Assembly (NCBI RefSeq): GCF_009617575.1
Contig: NZ_WIXJ01000007.1
Location: forward strand, 1-64,000
DNA from: Rhodocyclus gracilis
Lineage (GTDB): Bacteria > Pseudomonadota > Gammaproteobacteria > Burkholderiales > Rhodocyclaceae
Length of the DNA stretch: 64,000 bases
Reading direction: 5' to 3'
Shown here: piece after piece, positions 1-5,660 of the stretch
Layout: each line of letters begins with the position of its first letter
How positions within the stretch are numbered: the first letter of the stretch is position 1
Position numbers and translations under genes: made by a program
Notes under the pieces: model-generated
The model's input: the letters and a program-made list of their open reading frames with translations, nothing else
Databases searched by the model: none
What the model was told of the DNA's origin: nothing

Positions 1-19
1 AGCGTCCCCCGGAAACGAA

Positions 20-42
20 CGGGCGCAGGCCAACCACGCCCG
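20..42 (-). other. Hairpin downstream of pufA (pufA-pufL spacer)
   Basis: A 6-bp inverted repeat, CGGGCG (20-25) and CGCCCG (37-42), lies about 35 bases after the pufA stop. Hairpins between pufA and pufL are known in other purple bacteria to stabilise the upstream antenna mRNA and lower reaction-centre expression. That role here is inferred, and pufL itself is outside the window. Confidence 0.45.
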
Positions 43-75
43 CCCCCGCCCGATTCCTTCGGCAAACGACTCTTA

Positions 76-291
76 CTAGGCAACCAGCGAAGCCGGCGCC
101 GGCGTTGCCGGAACCTGTAGAGCAGCGACCTTCTTGTTCGGATTCGGGCCGGTATCGATCCAGTTGAAGCGTTCCGTGCCGAGCAGCAGGAAGTGAATCA
201 GCAGCGCGAGAACGCCCAGCCAAACCGCCGTGCCGATCATTACCGTGCGCGGATCCAGAACCAGCCAAAGTTTCCATTGAGCAGCAGCCAT
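76..291 (-). CDS. pufA: LH1 antenna alpha subunit PufA
   Basis: Core light-harvesting (LH1) alpha polypeptide, a single-pass inner-membrane protein that pairs with PufB and binds bacteriochlorophyll around the reaction centre. The family hallmarks are present: the N-terminal WKLWLVLDPR segment, one hydrophobic helix with the chlorophyll-ligating His33, and the FNW motif whose Trp44 lies 11 residues after the His as in LH1. The tail after residue 50 is rich in Ala and Pro. An ATG at 297 lies directly against the Shine-Dalgarno (AAGGGG at about 299-304), so the ATG at 291, with a 7-base spacing, is the better start (71 aa). It follows pufB, and pufL is expected beyond the left end. Confidence 0.92.
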   Translation of the reverse strand: MAAAQWKLWLVLDPRTVMIGTAVWLGVLALLIHFLLLGTERFNWIDTGPNPNKKVAALQVPATPAPASLVA

Positions 292-323
292 GTCCATACC
301 CCTTTCTGACAGATGTCAAAACC

Positions 324-473
324 TTATTGAAGCCACGGACGCCACGCCCAGACCAGCGCGTGTGCAAAGATCGCGACCACCGTAACGAACGCGAAACCCT
401 GGGTGTAAAGGGTGCCGAATTCCTGGGCTTCCTGTTCCGTCAAACCGGACAGAGACTTTCTTTCTTCAGCCAT
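324..473 (-). CDS. pufB: LH1 antenna beta subunit PufB
   Basis: LH1 beta polypeptide of 49 aa with a short acidic N-terminus, one membrane helix and a C-terminal WAWRPWLQ. His38 is the expected bacteriochlorophyll ligand and Trp47, nine residues later, is the usual hydrogen-bond donor. The start ATG at 473 follows a strong AGGAGG at 482-487. The position about 18 residues before the ligand, usually His in LH1 beta (EFH), is Gly here (EFG). The gene sits between pucA and pufA and is preceded by the duplicated leader described at 481-536. Confidence 0.93.
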   Translation of the reverse strand: MAEERKSLSGLTEQEAQEFGTLYTQGFAFVTVVAIFAHALVWAWRPWLQ

Positions 474-480
474 TTGTTTA

Positions 481-536
481 ACCTCCTGACGAGCCTTGCG
501 GCCGTTACCGCGCACATCCCGCGCGGCGGGGATTTC
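481..536 (-). promoter_or_regulatory. Structured 5' leader of pufB (copy 1)
   Basis: This leader is 50/56 identical to the one before pucB (1118-1173). It can fold into a 7-bp stem, GCCGCGC with GCGCGGT (527-507), closing a 7-base loop. A small hairpin follows, GCC-GCAA-GGC, with a GNRA tetraloop (502-493), and then the AGGAGGT ribosome binding site at 487-481. All differences from the other copy fall in loops or linkers. A structured leader controlling antenna translation or mRNA stability is an inference. Confidence 0.6.
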
Positions 537-637
537 CGTGGAAGCCATCCCACGGGAAACTCAACATCGGGCAAAAGCCCAACCAACAACCACTCAAATC
601 TTGTATCCGACTCGCCACAGAGACCGGGCAAAGGGCG

Positions 638-680
638 AAAAAAAAGGGCGAGGTGGCGATGCCAACCCACCCTTTTTAGG
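638..680 (-). terminator. Hairpin with T-run between pucA and pufB
   Basis: Just after the pucA stop the minus strand reads AAAAAGGGTGG, a loop, then CCACC(TCG)CCC followed by eight T. This is a partly bulged stem with a T-run, typical of an intrinsic terminator or attenuator. It would make pucBA transcripts more abundant than read-through into pufBA. Termination strength cannot be judged from sequence. Confidence 0.6.
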
Positions 681-690
681 GCTAACGCAA

Positions 691-909
691 TTACTTAACG
701 TCAGCAGCCGGGGCAGCAACCGGGGCCGGAGCAGCTTGAACAGCAACGGCAGCCGGCTTAGCCAGCGGAACTTCACTCCACCAAGCCGTCAGACGGCCAT
801 TGGCGAGCAGAGCCGCGTGAATGGCGAGAGCCGTCAGAGCGACCGTGAAAAGGAACACGGGCAGGCCAACAGTGGGCTTAACCACCAGCCAGATTTTTCC
901 ATTCGTCAT
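691..909 (-). CDS. pucA: LH2-type antenna alpha subunit
   Basis: Peripheral (LH2, B800-850) alpha polypeptide of 72 aa. The N-terminal MTNGKIWLVVKPTVGLP is the LH2 alpha signature, His31 in the membrane helix is the bacteriochlorophyll ligand, and the C-terminal third is an Ala/Pro extension. Where many LH2 alphas carry Tyr-Trp after the helix, this one has Trp43-Trp44 with one residue fewer in the loop. These positions tune the B850 absorption band. The start at 909 follows GGAG with about 8 bases between. It is translated with pucB, 10 bases upstream, and lies directly before pufBA. Confidence 0.88.
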   Translation of the reverse strand: MTNGKIWLVVKPTVGLPVFLFTVALTALAIHAALLANGRLTAWWSEVPLAKPAAVAVQAAPAPVAAPAADVK

Positions 910-919
910 GCTCTATCTC

Positions 920-1111
920 CTAGCTCAGAAACGGCAACACGGACTGGGCGAGGACAGCGCCGCCCTTGCCCCACGGATGCGCCGCGAAAACCAGCACGTG
1001 CGCAACAATAGCAATAGCACCGAAAGTGCGGGTGCCATTGATGACATACCCGTGCAGTTCGAGCGCTTCCGCTTCCGTCAGACCCGACGGATAAACTTTA
1101 GCATCAGCCAC
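920..1111 (-). CDS. pucB: LH2-type antenna beta subunit
   Basis: Peripheral antenna beta polypeptide, 63 aa, partner of the alpha subunit encoded next. It has the motif GLTEAEALELHGYVINGTR, a single membrane helix with the ligand His in AIVAHVL, and HPW at the membrane exit. It keeps the N-side His (ELH) that pufB has lost. The start is GTG at 1111, placed 6 bases after a perfect AGGAGGT (1124-1118). The C-terminal extension GKGGAVLAQSVLPFLS is longer than in many LH2 beta chains. It is the first gene of the pucB-pucA-pufB-pufA series. Confidence 0.88.
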   Translation of the reverse strand: MADAKVYPSGLTEAEALELHGYVINGTRTFGAIAIVAHVLVFAAHPWGKGGAVLAQSVLPFLS

Positions 1112-1117
1112 AGTAAT

Positions 1118-1173
1118 ACCTCCTGATTTGCCTTTCGGCCGTTACCGCGCACCTCCCGCGCGGCTGGGATTTC
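1118..1173 (-). promoter_or_regulatory. Structured 5' leader of pucB (copy 2)
   Basis: Paralogous copy of the pufB leader. It has the same 7-bp stem (1164-1144), a GCC-GAAA-GGC hairpin in which GCAA of the other copy is replaced by GAAA (both GNRA tetraloops), and the AGGAGGT ribosome binding site. The conserved stretch is in a different reading frame relative to its start codon than in the pufB copy, so the conservation is at RNA or DNA level and not that of a peptide. Confidence 0.6.
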
Positions 1174-1247
1174 GCAAGTTCGACCTTGCGAAGACTGCCA
1201 TTCAGCATCGCACCCCGACACTGAATGTAACGCTGTTCCACACGATT

Positions 1248-1302
1248 TGTGTCGTTTGTGTAACAGACGGTGCCAGTCTACTCTTCGACTTACGAAAGTC
1301 AA
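1248..1302 (-). promoter_or_regulatory. Candidate puc promoter with PpsR/CrtJ-type site
   Basis: Reading toward pucB, TTGACT (1302-1297) and TAGACT (1280-1275), 16 bases apart, resemble a sigma70 promoter. A palindrome TGT-N12-ACA at 1248-1265 matches the binding consensus of PpsR/CrtJ, the aerobic repressor of photosynthesis genes. It would cover the start of transcription. This is pattern matching only; the motif is short. Confidence 0.4.
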
Positions 1303-1398
1303 ATACTTTTTTCAGACGAAACTCATGCCTCTTTTCGGGCATTGCCGGGGGGGCAAATCAACTGCCCAATCCCTTGATTTACGGGACTTCGAGCCAAA

Positions 1399-2331
1399 TC
1401 AGCGGGCACCGCGCCAGTCGAGAACCATCTTCAGGCAGGCGGCGTCGGTGAAGGCGGTGCGGTACGCCTGCTCAGCATCTGGCGCGGCGACGCGGTGCGT
1501 AATCAGGCCATCGAGCGAGAGCCGTCCGTCTTCGGCGTAAGCCTTGACGGCGGCAAGGTCCGGATCCTTGAACTCCGCCGCGATCCGCAGGCGGGCCTCG
1601 CGCATGAACGCCGGCGGAAAACTGAACGAGAGCGGCTTGTCGTAAAAACCTGCCAGCACCACCTCACCACCGCGCGCCAAGCGGCTAATCAAGGTATCGA
1701 GCAAAGTCGGATCGCCGCTGACGTCGCAGATCACGCGGTAGTCGCGCTTCTCATCCTGCGCCGGATCGATGACAGCGTAGCCCTGCGCGCCATCCATTCG
1801 TTGCGGGTTACGCTCCCACACCACCGGATGCCCGCCTTCCAACACCGCGAGCCGCGCCAACAGACGCCCCAGCACACCGTGCCCGACGATCAGGTCCGGC
1901 AATTCGCCGCCTGTCAGTGCGTGATACGCCGTCGCCGCCAGGGCCAACAGGACGCCCTGCTCTCCCAAGGATTCCGGAAAGGGAATGACGCGAGCACCGG
2001 CGACTACGACACGCCCCGCCGCACCACCAAACAGCCCCCGCACCTCCCCGTAACACTTGGCACCCGGCACGAACACATAGTCGCCAACGGCACGCCCTGA
2101 GCCTGCTCCCGCCGCCACGATGCGGCCGACCGACTCGTAGCCAGGAACCAGCGGATAGCCCAAACCGGGAAAGGGCGGCATGCGCCCGGTCCACAGGAGC
2201 TTCTCGGTGCCGATACTGATACCGCTGAAGTCGATCTCGACGACGATCTCCTCGTCGGTCGGCGGAGTCAGATCAAGGCGGCGCACGGTCAGTTGTTCGG
2301 GAGCTTCGAGTACGACAGCAAGGGTATCCAT
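1399..2331 (-). CDS. bchC: Bacteriochlorophyllide a dehydrogenase BchC
   Basis: Zinc-free medium-chain dehydrogenase-like enzyme (310 aa) that oxidises the C3 hydroxyethyl group to acetyl late in bacteriochlorophyll a synthesis. The GroES-like N-terminal part contains GISIGTEKLLWTGRMPPFPGLGYPLVPGYE, split here only for description (around residues 35-64), which is characteristic of BchC. The nucleotide-binding part has VGHGVLGRLLARLA. The start ATG at 2331 follows AGAGG. In many purple bacteria bchC leads bchXYZ-puf; here it is followed directly by antenna genes, and bchXYZ are not adjacent. A separate promoter probably lies in the 287-base gap before pucB. Confidence 0.9.
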   Translation of the reverse strand: MDTLAVVLEAPEQLTVRRLDLTPPTDEEIVVEIDFSGISIGTEKLLWTGRMPPFPGLGYPLVPGYESVGRIVAAGAGSGRAVGDYVFVPGAKCYGEVRGLFGGAAGRVVVAGARVIPFPESLGEQGVLLALAATAYHALTGGELPDLIVGHGVLGRLLARLAVLEGGHPVVWERNPQRMDGAQGYAVIDPAQDEKRDYRVICDVSGDPTLLDTLISRLARGGEVVLAGFYDKPLSFSFPPAFMREARLRIAAEFKDPDLAAVKAYAEDGRLSLDGLITHRVAAPDAEQAYRTAFTDAACLKMVLDWRGAR

Positions 2332-2555
2332 GGAGCCTCTTCTATTAGGTAAAGGAAACAGGGGCACATCGCGCCGAACACGACGCCGCCCAACAATCTT
2401 CACCGAGTCTACCGGGCACCCACCCCAAGTCAATCACGACCGACATCTTTCGCCTATAGAACATGGCACTACGCCCCCCCCAGAGCGAGCCGCTGCGCCT
2501 TGGCCGGTCTCGCGCGCGCGAACAGAGGCCAGCACTCACGCCACCTCGACGGCGA

Positions 2556-2585
2556 TTGACCCGGGCCACGCTCCCCCACTATAAT
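2556..2585 (+). promoter_or_regulatory. Sigma70-type promoter of the tRNA-Met gene
   Basis: TTGACC (2556-2561) and a perfect TATAAT (2580-2585) are separated by 18 bases and end 15 bases before the mature tRNA. They read away from the divergent bchC. Confidence 0.7.
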
Positions 2586-2600
2586 CTCGCGCCCTACACC

Positions 2601-2677
2601 GGTGATGTAGCTCAGTTGGTTAGAGCGATGGATTCATAACCCATAGGTCGGCAGTTCAATTCTGCCCATCACCACCA
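2601..2677 (+). tRNA. tRNA-Met (CAT anticodon, elongator type)
   Basis: Complete cloverleaf of 77 bases with encoded CCA. The acceptor stem GGTGATG pairs with CATCACC, the D-loop reads AGCTCAGTTGGTTAGAGC, the anticodon loop is TTCATAA, and the T-loop is GTTCAATTC. The shape and a perfect first base pair suggest elongator Met rather than initiator; tRNA-Ile2 (CAT) is a less likely reading. Its 3' end is the integration site of the mobile element. Confidence 0.93.
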
Positions 2678-2679
2678 AA
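2663..2679 (+). repeat. Left attachment site (attL) in tRNA 3' end
   Basis: TGCCCATCACCACCAAA spans the tRNA T-arm and acceptor end. The right-hand partner at 13454-13469 differs by one missing base. Tyrosine integrases of this family commonly use tRNA 3' ends, so this is the likely crossover region; the exact core cannot be fixed from sequence. Confidence 0.75.
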
Positions 2680-2702
2680 GAACAATTTAAAGCAGCTCAA
2701 AG

Positions 2703-2745
2703 AAGGCCGGACACACTAGAAAAAAACTAGTGATCCGGCCTTTTT
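2703..2745 (+). terminator. Terminator after tRNA-Met (element side)
   Basis: A stem formed by GGCCGGA (2705-2711) and TCCGGCC (2734-2740), with an inner CACTAG/CTAGTG stem and an A-rich loop, is followed by TTTTTG. It ends tRNA transcription inside the element. A second terminator just beyond attR (13478-13510) is probably the original host one. Confidence 0.8.
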
Positions 2746-2782
2746 GTTGTTCAAAGTTGTACGACGGCGTGTATTGAAATCC

Positions 2783-2849
2783 GGGGGCATGTGGGGGCAT
2801 GATCTGGGGCATCGCCCATATCGTTCAGATTGGATGCCCCCAATGCCCC
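2783..2849. repeat. GGGGCAT repeats, left end (arm-type sites?)
   Basis: GGGGGCAT occurs at 2783-2790 and 2793-2800, TGGGGCAT at 2805-2812, and inverted copies ATGCCCCC and AATGCCCC at 2834-2849, overlapping the integrase start. The same 9-mer TGGGGGCAT occurs twice just inside the right end. Placement at both ends and at the int start suggests integrase arm sites that could also autoregulate int. Confidence 0.55.
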
Positions 2850-4054
2850 TAACTGACACCGCAATCCGTAACGCGAAACCGGCCGAAAAGCCCGTCCGAA
2901 TGTTCGACGCTGGCGGCCTGTACCTTGAGATTTCGCCAGCTGGGGGCAAGCTCTGGCGCCTGAAATACCGGTTTGGGGGCAAGGAAAAGCGGCTCGCGCT
3001 GGGGGCATACCCTGAAGTTGGCCTCAAGGAAGCAAGGGGAAAGCGAGACGACGCCCGCAAGCTCTTGGCGGCCGACATTGATCCAGGCGAACACCGCAAG
3101 GCACAGAAGGAGGCCAAGCTGGAGAGGGCGTCCAATTCGTTCGAGATCGTCGCCCGTGAGTTCTTCTCCAAGAATAGGGCAACCTGGGCGGCGAGCCATC
3201 ACAACAAAATCATCCTGCGCTTCGAAAAAAACGTCTTTCCATGGATAGGCGACAGGCCGATAGCAGAAATATCCGCCCCCGAGATATTGACCATCCTCCG
3301 CCGGATTGAAAGCCGGGGCGCGGTCGAGACGGCACACAGAACGCGGGAAAATATTGGACAGGTGATGCGCTACGCCATTGCGACCGGCCGGGCAGAGCGC
3401 GACCCTGCCGCCGACCTTAAGGGGGCGCTAGCGCCGATCAAAAGGGAGCACTTCGCGAGCATCACCGATCCCGCCAAGGTGGGCGAGCTCTTGCGGGCAC
3501 TGGATGCCTTCCAGGGGACGTTCATCGTCAAGTCGGCTCTGTTGCTGGCGCCGCTGCTGTTTGTCCGACCTGGCGAGCTGCGAAAGGCCGAGTGGTCGGG
3601 CTTCGATCTGGGAAAGGCCGAATGGCACTATCTGGTGACAAAGACCAAGACGGAACAGGTCGTCCCCTTGTCGAGCCAGGCCGTGGACATTCTCAAGGAG
3701 CTGCAGCCGCTGACTGGTCATGGCCAGTACGTTTTTCCGGGCCGCGATCCGCAGAAACCCATGAGCGAGGCCGCGGTGAACGCTGCCCTGCGGCGCATGG
3801 GCTACGACACCAAGACCGAGATTACCGGGCACGGCTTCAGAGCCATGGCGCGGACCATCCTGCACGAGGAACTGCACCAGAAACCCGAAGTGATCGAGCA
3901 CCAGCTTGCGCACAAGGTGCCCGACGCTCTGGGCTCCGCCTATAACCGGACCAAGTTCCTGAAGGAGCGCCGAGCCATGATGCAGCTCTGGTCTGACTAC
4001 CTAGACAAGCTGAAGGCCGGCGCCGAAGTGATCAGATTGCACCCTGCAGCCTGA
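2843..4054 (+). CDS. Tyrosine recombinase (P4-type integrase)
   Basis: Site-specific integrase of 403 aa. The N-terminal MPLTDTAIRNAKP...DAGGLYLEI segment is the DUF4102 arm-binding domain of P4-like integrases. A central SAM-like core-binding domain is followed by the catalytic domain with the Arg in LFVRPGELRKAEW, the HGFRAMART box (H-x-x-R) and the nucleophile Tyr in GSAYNRTKF. The start at 2843 gives the usual N-terminus; ATG 2834 is an alternative three codons upstream. It lies 165 bases from the tRNA 3' end and points inward. GGGGCA repeats overlap its start, so the protein may bind its own promoter. Confidence 0.95.
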   Translation: MPLTDTAIRNAKPAEKPVRMFDAGGLYLEISPAGGKLWRLKYRFGGKEKRLALGAYPEVGLKEARGKRDDARKLLAADIDPGEHRKAQKEAKLERASNSFEIVAREFFSKNRATWAASHHNKIILRFEKNVFPWIGDRPIAEISAPEILTILRRIESRGAVETAHRTRENIGQVMRYAIATGRAERDPAADLKGALAPIKREHFASITDPAKVGELLRALDAFQGTFIVKSALLLAPLLFVRPGELRKAEWSGFDLGKAEWHYLVTKTKTEQVVPLSSQAVDILKELQPLTGHGQYVFPGRDPQKPMSEAAVNAALRRMGYDTKTEITGHGFRAMARTILHEELHQKPEVIEHQLAHKVPDALGSAYNRTKFLKERRAMMQLWSDYLDKLKAGAEVIRLHPAA

Positions 4055-4067
4055 CCGCTCCCTCGCG

Positions 4068-4258
4068 CTCCCTTTTTTATAGCCGAAAAAAATAAGGCGG
4101 CACCCGCCCAAAACCCTGCGCCCGTAGGCGTTTCGACGAATCGGCGGCTGGCTTATTTTCCCGGAAAGCTGTGCGTGAAGTGTGCCGGGCGCCGCCAAAA
4201 CCCGCTCCAGCGCATGGGAATCTCCCGCGAAACTCCTTTTTTATAGTCGGGAAAAATA
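4068..4258 (+). repeat. Imperfect direct repeat downstream of int
   Basis: CTCCCTTTTTTATAGCCG plus an A-run (4068-4094) recurs as CTCCTTTTTTATAGTCGG plus an A-run (4233-4258), 165 bases apart. Function unknown. The T-run/A-run content suggests promoter-like or recombination-derived DNA rather than coding sequence. Confidence 0.45.
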
Positions 4259-4454
4259 CCCGGAACTGCGAAAGGAGGGGCTGAATCGCCCGCGGGAACT
4301 GCTTCACAGCCCCGAGAACCATCGGCCCTATCGAGCGCCCGTGATCTACGAGTGCGACCTCGACGCCGACGGGAAGACTGTCCTTGATGTTTGCGTCCGC
4401 GAAGGGCGGCAATCTCGAGGTCGCGAAGCCTCGTTGAGAACGTTCAAGGCCTAG
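4182..4454 (+). CDS. Hypothetical small protein (doubtful)
   Basis: A possible 90-aa product from GTG 4182. The middle part (KYPELRKEGLNRPRELL and then VIYECDLDADGKTVLDVCV) has a protein-like composition, but no ribosome binding site is seen and the upstream part overlaps the direct repeat. I do not recognise it. It may be a remnant; if it is not real, 4055-4502 is non-coding. Confidence 0.3.
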   Translation: MPGAAKTRSSAWESPAKLLFYSREKYPELRKEGLNRPRELLHSPENHRPYRAPVIYECDLDADGKTVLDVCVREGRQSRGREASLRTFKA

Positions 4455-4502
4455 CGCTGTCGGAGACTTGAGCAGGACGAAAGATGGCTGCAAAATTGGC
4501 CC

Positions 4503-4555
4503 TGTGGATAACTTTGGCTGGCGTCAAATTGTAACTATCTGAAATCTGTGGATAA
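4503..4555. other. Two perfect DnaA boxes, possible element origin
   Basis: TGTGGATAA, the exact complement of the DnaA box TTATCCACA, occurs at 4503-4511 and 4547-4555 in the same orientation, in locally AT-rich DNA. The element encodes its own helicase and initiator-like protein, so an origin of replication here is possible. Two boxes alone are weak evidence. Confidence 0.4.
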
Positions 4556-4600
4556 GTCGCTTTTTTGTGGGCGGCTTATTTCCTATACTTCGTCCCAACA

Positions 4601-4626
4601 AAAAGCCGCCCATGGAGCGGCTTTTG
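4601..4626 (+). terminator. Possible terminator hairpin
   Basis: AAAAGCCGC (4601-4609) and GCGGCTTTT (4617-4625) form a 9-bp stem with a 7-base loop. Only four T follow in the stem itself, so termination is uncertain. The ribosome binding site of the next gene begins soon after. Confidence 0.45.
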
Positions 4627-4642
4627 TCACGAGGAGAGATTC

Positions 4643-4831
4643 ATGAAATCTCGTCAAGCTAGATCAGTGTTCAGCGAATTCCTGCGCGGCATCGGGAGTT
4701 CTCTTGAGGTCGCGCCGCGCGCTTCCTACATCAGGCCGACGGGCGGCTTCAAACGTGATGCCAAAGCGCTGAATGGCGACGTCCGCCAGGTCGGCAACAG
4801 CATGCGCCGCGCCTTGGCTTCTCATGGGTAG
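4643..4831 (+). CDS. Small basic hypothetical protein
   Basis: A 62-aa protein rich in Arg, Ser and Ala (MKSRQARSVFSEFLRG at the start). The ATG at 4643 follows GAGGAGAG with good spacing, and its end overlaps the next start, as expected for coupled translation with the DUF2335 gene. No family recognised. An upstream in-frame start at 4565 would cross the hairpin at 4601-4626 and is less likely. Confidence 0.6.
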   Translation: MKSRQARSVFSEFLRGIGSSLEVAPRASYIRPTGGFKRDAKALNGDVRQVGNSMRRALASHG

Positions 4832-5201
4832 TCGTCAGACGGCAGGACGGCTCAAACGAGGCGACGGCGAGCTGACATTTCAGCAGCAAGAAACCGACAG
4901 CCCGATTTTGCCGGTTCCACACCTGGAGCGGCTGCACGCATTTCGCCCTGACGCGGTCGACCTGGTTCTCGAGCAGACCAAGATTGAGGCAGAGCACCGC
5001 CGAGCCCAGAACGCAAGAATCAACGGCTACATCTTCATGGAGCGCATCGTTGGGCAGATTTTTGGCCTGGTGATCGGCGCGGGAGGCATTGCCGGCGGCG
5101 TGTACGCTGCGGTTAACGGTCAGCCATGGGCGGGCGCAACGATTGCCTCCGCAGCAATTGGCGGCTTGGCAGTGGCTTTTGTTGTAGGACGCAAGAAGTA
5201 G
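4824..5201 (+). CDS. DUF2335 family membrane protein
   Basis: A 125-aa predicted inner-membrane protein. An N-terminal soluble part with LERLHAFRPDAVDLVLEQ and a charged helix IEAEHRRAQNARI precedes the motif ERIVGQIFGLVIGAGGIAGG. Two hydrophobic segments follow (about residues 70-90 and 97-117) and a basic VVGRKK end. This layout is that of DUF2335, found in prophages and other mobile elements, of unknown function. The ATG overlaps the stop of the preceding small gene. A terminator follows at 5228. Confidence 0.75.
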   Translation: MGSRQTAGRLKRGDGELTFQQQETDSPILPVPHLERLHAFRPDAVDLVLEQTKIEAEHRRAQNARINGYIFMERIVGQIFGLVIGAGGIAGGVYAAVNGQPWAGATIASAAIGGLAVAFVVGRKK

Positions 5202-5227
5202 CAACCAACTGACAGTACGGTCAGCAC

Positions 5228-5251
5228 AAACCGCCTTCGGGCGGTTTTTTT
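5228..5251 (+). terminator. Intrinsic terminator after DUF2335 gene
   Basis: AAACCGCC (5228-5235), loop TTCG, GGCGGTTT (5240-5247), then a T-run to 5251. A strong hairpin with UUCG loop closes the plus-strand unit and faces the end of the minus-strand operon. Confidence 0.85.
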
Positions 5252-5301
5252 CGCCCGAAGGTTGCGCGTCCTCGGCCTTCCGCTGGTGTTCGGCTTCTCC
5301 C

Positions 5302-5655
5302 TCAAAAAAGCAGTGCTACCCCGTTCTTTCTGGCCATTGCCCCCCACTGCTCAGCAGTCATGGAGAGTATCCGGATGACGAACTCCATAGGGTTCTCGCC
5401 GGCGGCCGGCCGCTCTCCAAGGAGGTCCATGGTTGCCTTCTGGAATCCTTCGGTGAGGCGTTGGTACTCGGTGGTCATGAAGTCGAAGGCGGTCACCGAA
5501 GCAGCGACCGCGCCGTCGAGGTTCCCAGCCTCCACGTTGTGTTGCGTGATGGCCAGGGTGTTCTCGCCGAGGGCCGCGTACTTCGGCGCCAGTGCGACGA
5601 GTTCGGAGGCGATCTGCTGGAATGCCTCGAAGTGCTGAAGCGTTGCTGTCCGCAT
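5302..5655 (-). CDS. Hypothetical phasin-like helical protein
   Basis: A 117-aa, mostly helical protein, last gene of the element's minus-strand operon, 5 bases after the tape-measure-like gene. The start at 5655 has a clear GGGAGGT. The segment FEAFQQIASELVALAPKYAA followed by amphipathic helices recalls phasins or small tail-associated chaperones, but there is no diagnostic motif. Its position after a tape-measure gene favours a partner of that protein. Function unknown. Confidence 0.65.
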   Translation of the reverse strand: MRTATLQHFEAFQQIASELVALAPKYAALGENTLAITQHNVEAGNLDGAVAASVTAFDFMTTEYQRLTEGFQKATMDLLGERPAAGENPMEFVIRILSMTAEQWGAMARKNGVALLF

Positions 5656-5660
5656 GCCTG

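Noticed and set aside
481-1173. Similar peptides [15 protein letters not shown] and [15 protein letters not shown] encoded before pufB and pucB
   Set aside because: One is in frame with its gene and the other is not, and proper starts with AGGAGG lie downstream. The similarity comes from the shared RNA leader.
2601-2677. Reading the tRNA as tRNA-Ile2 (CAT anticodon modified to lysidine)
   Set aside because: The acceptor and anticodon stems look like betaproteobacterial elongator tRNA-Met; a decision by computation would need a tRNA model.
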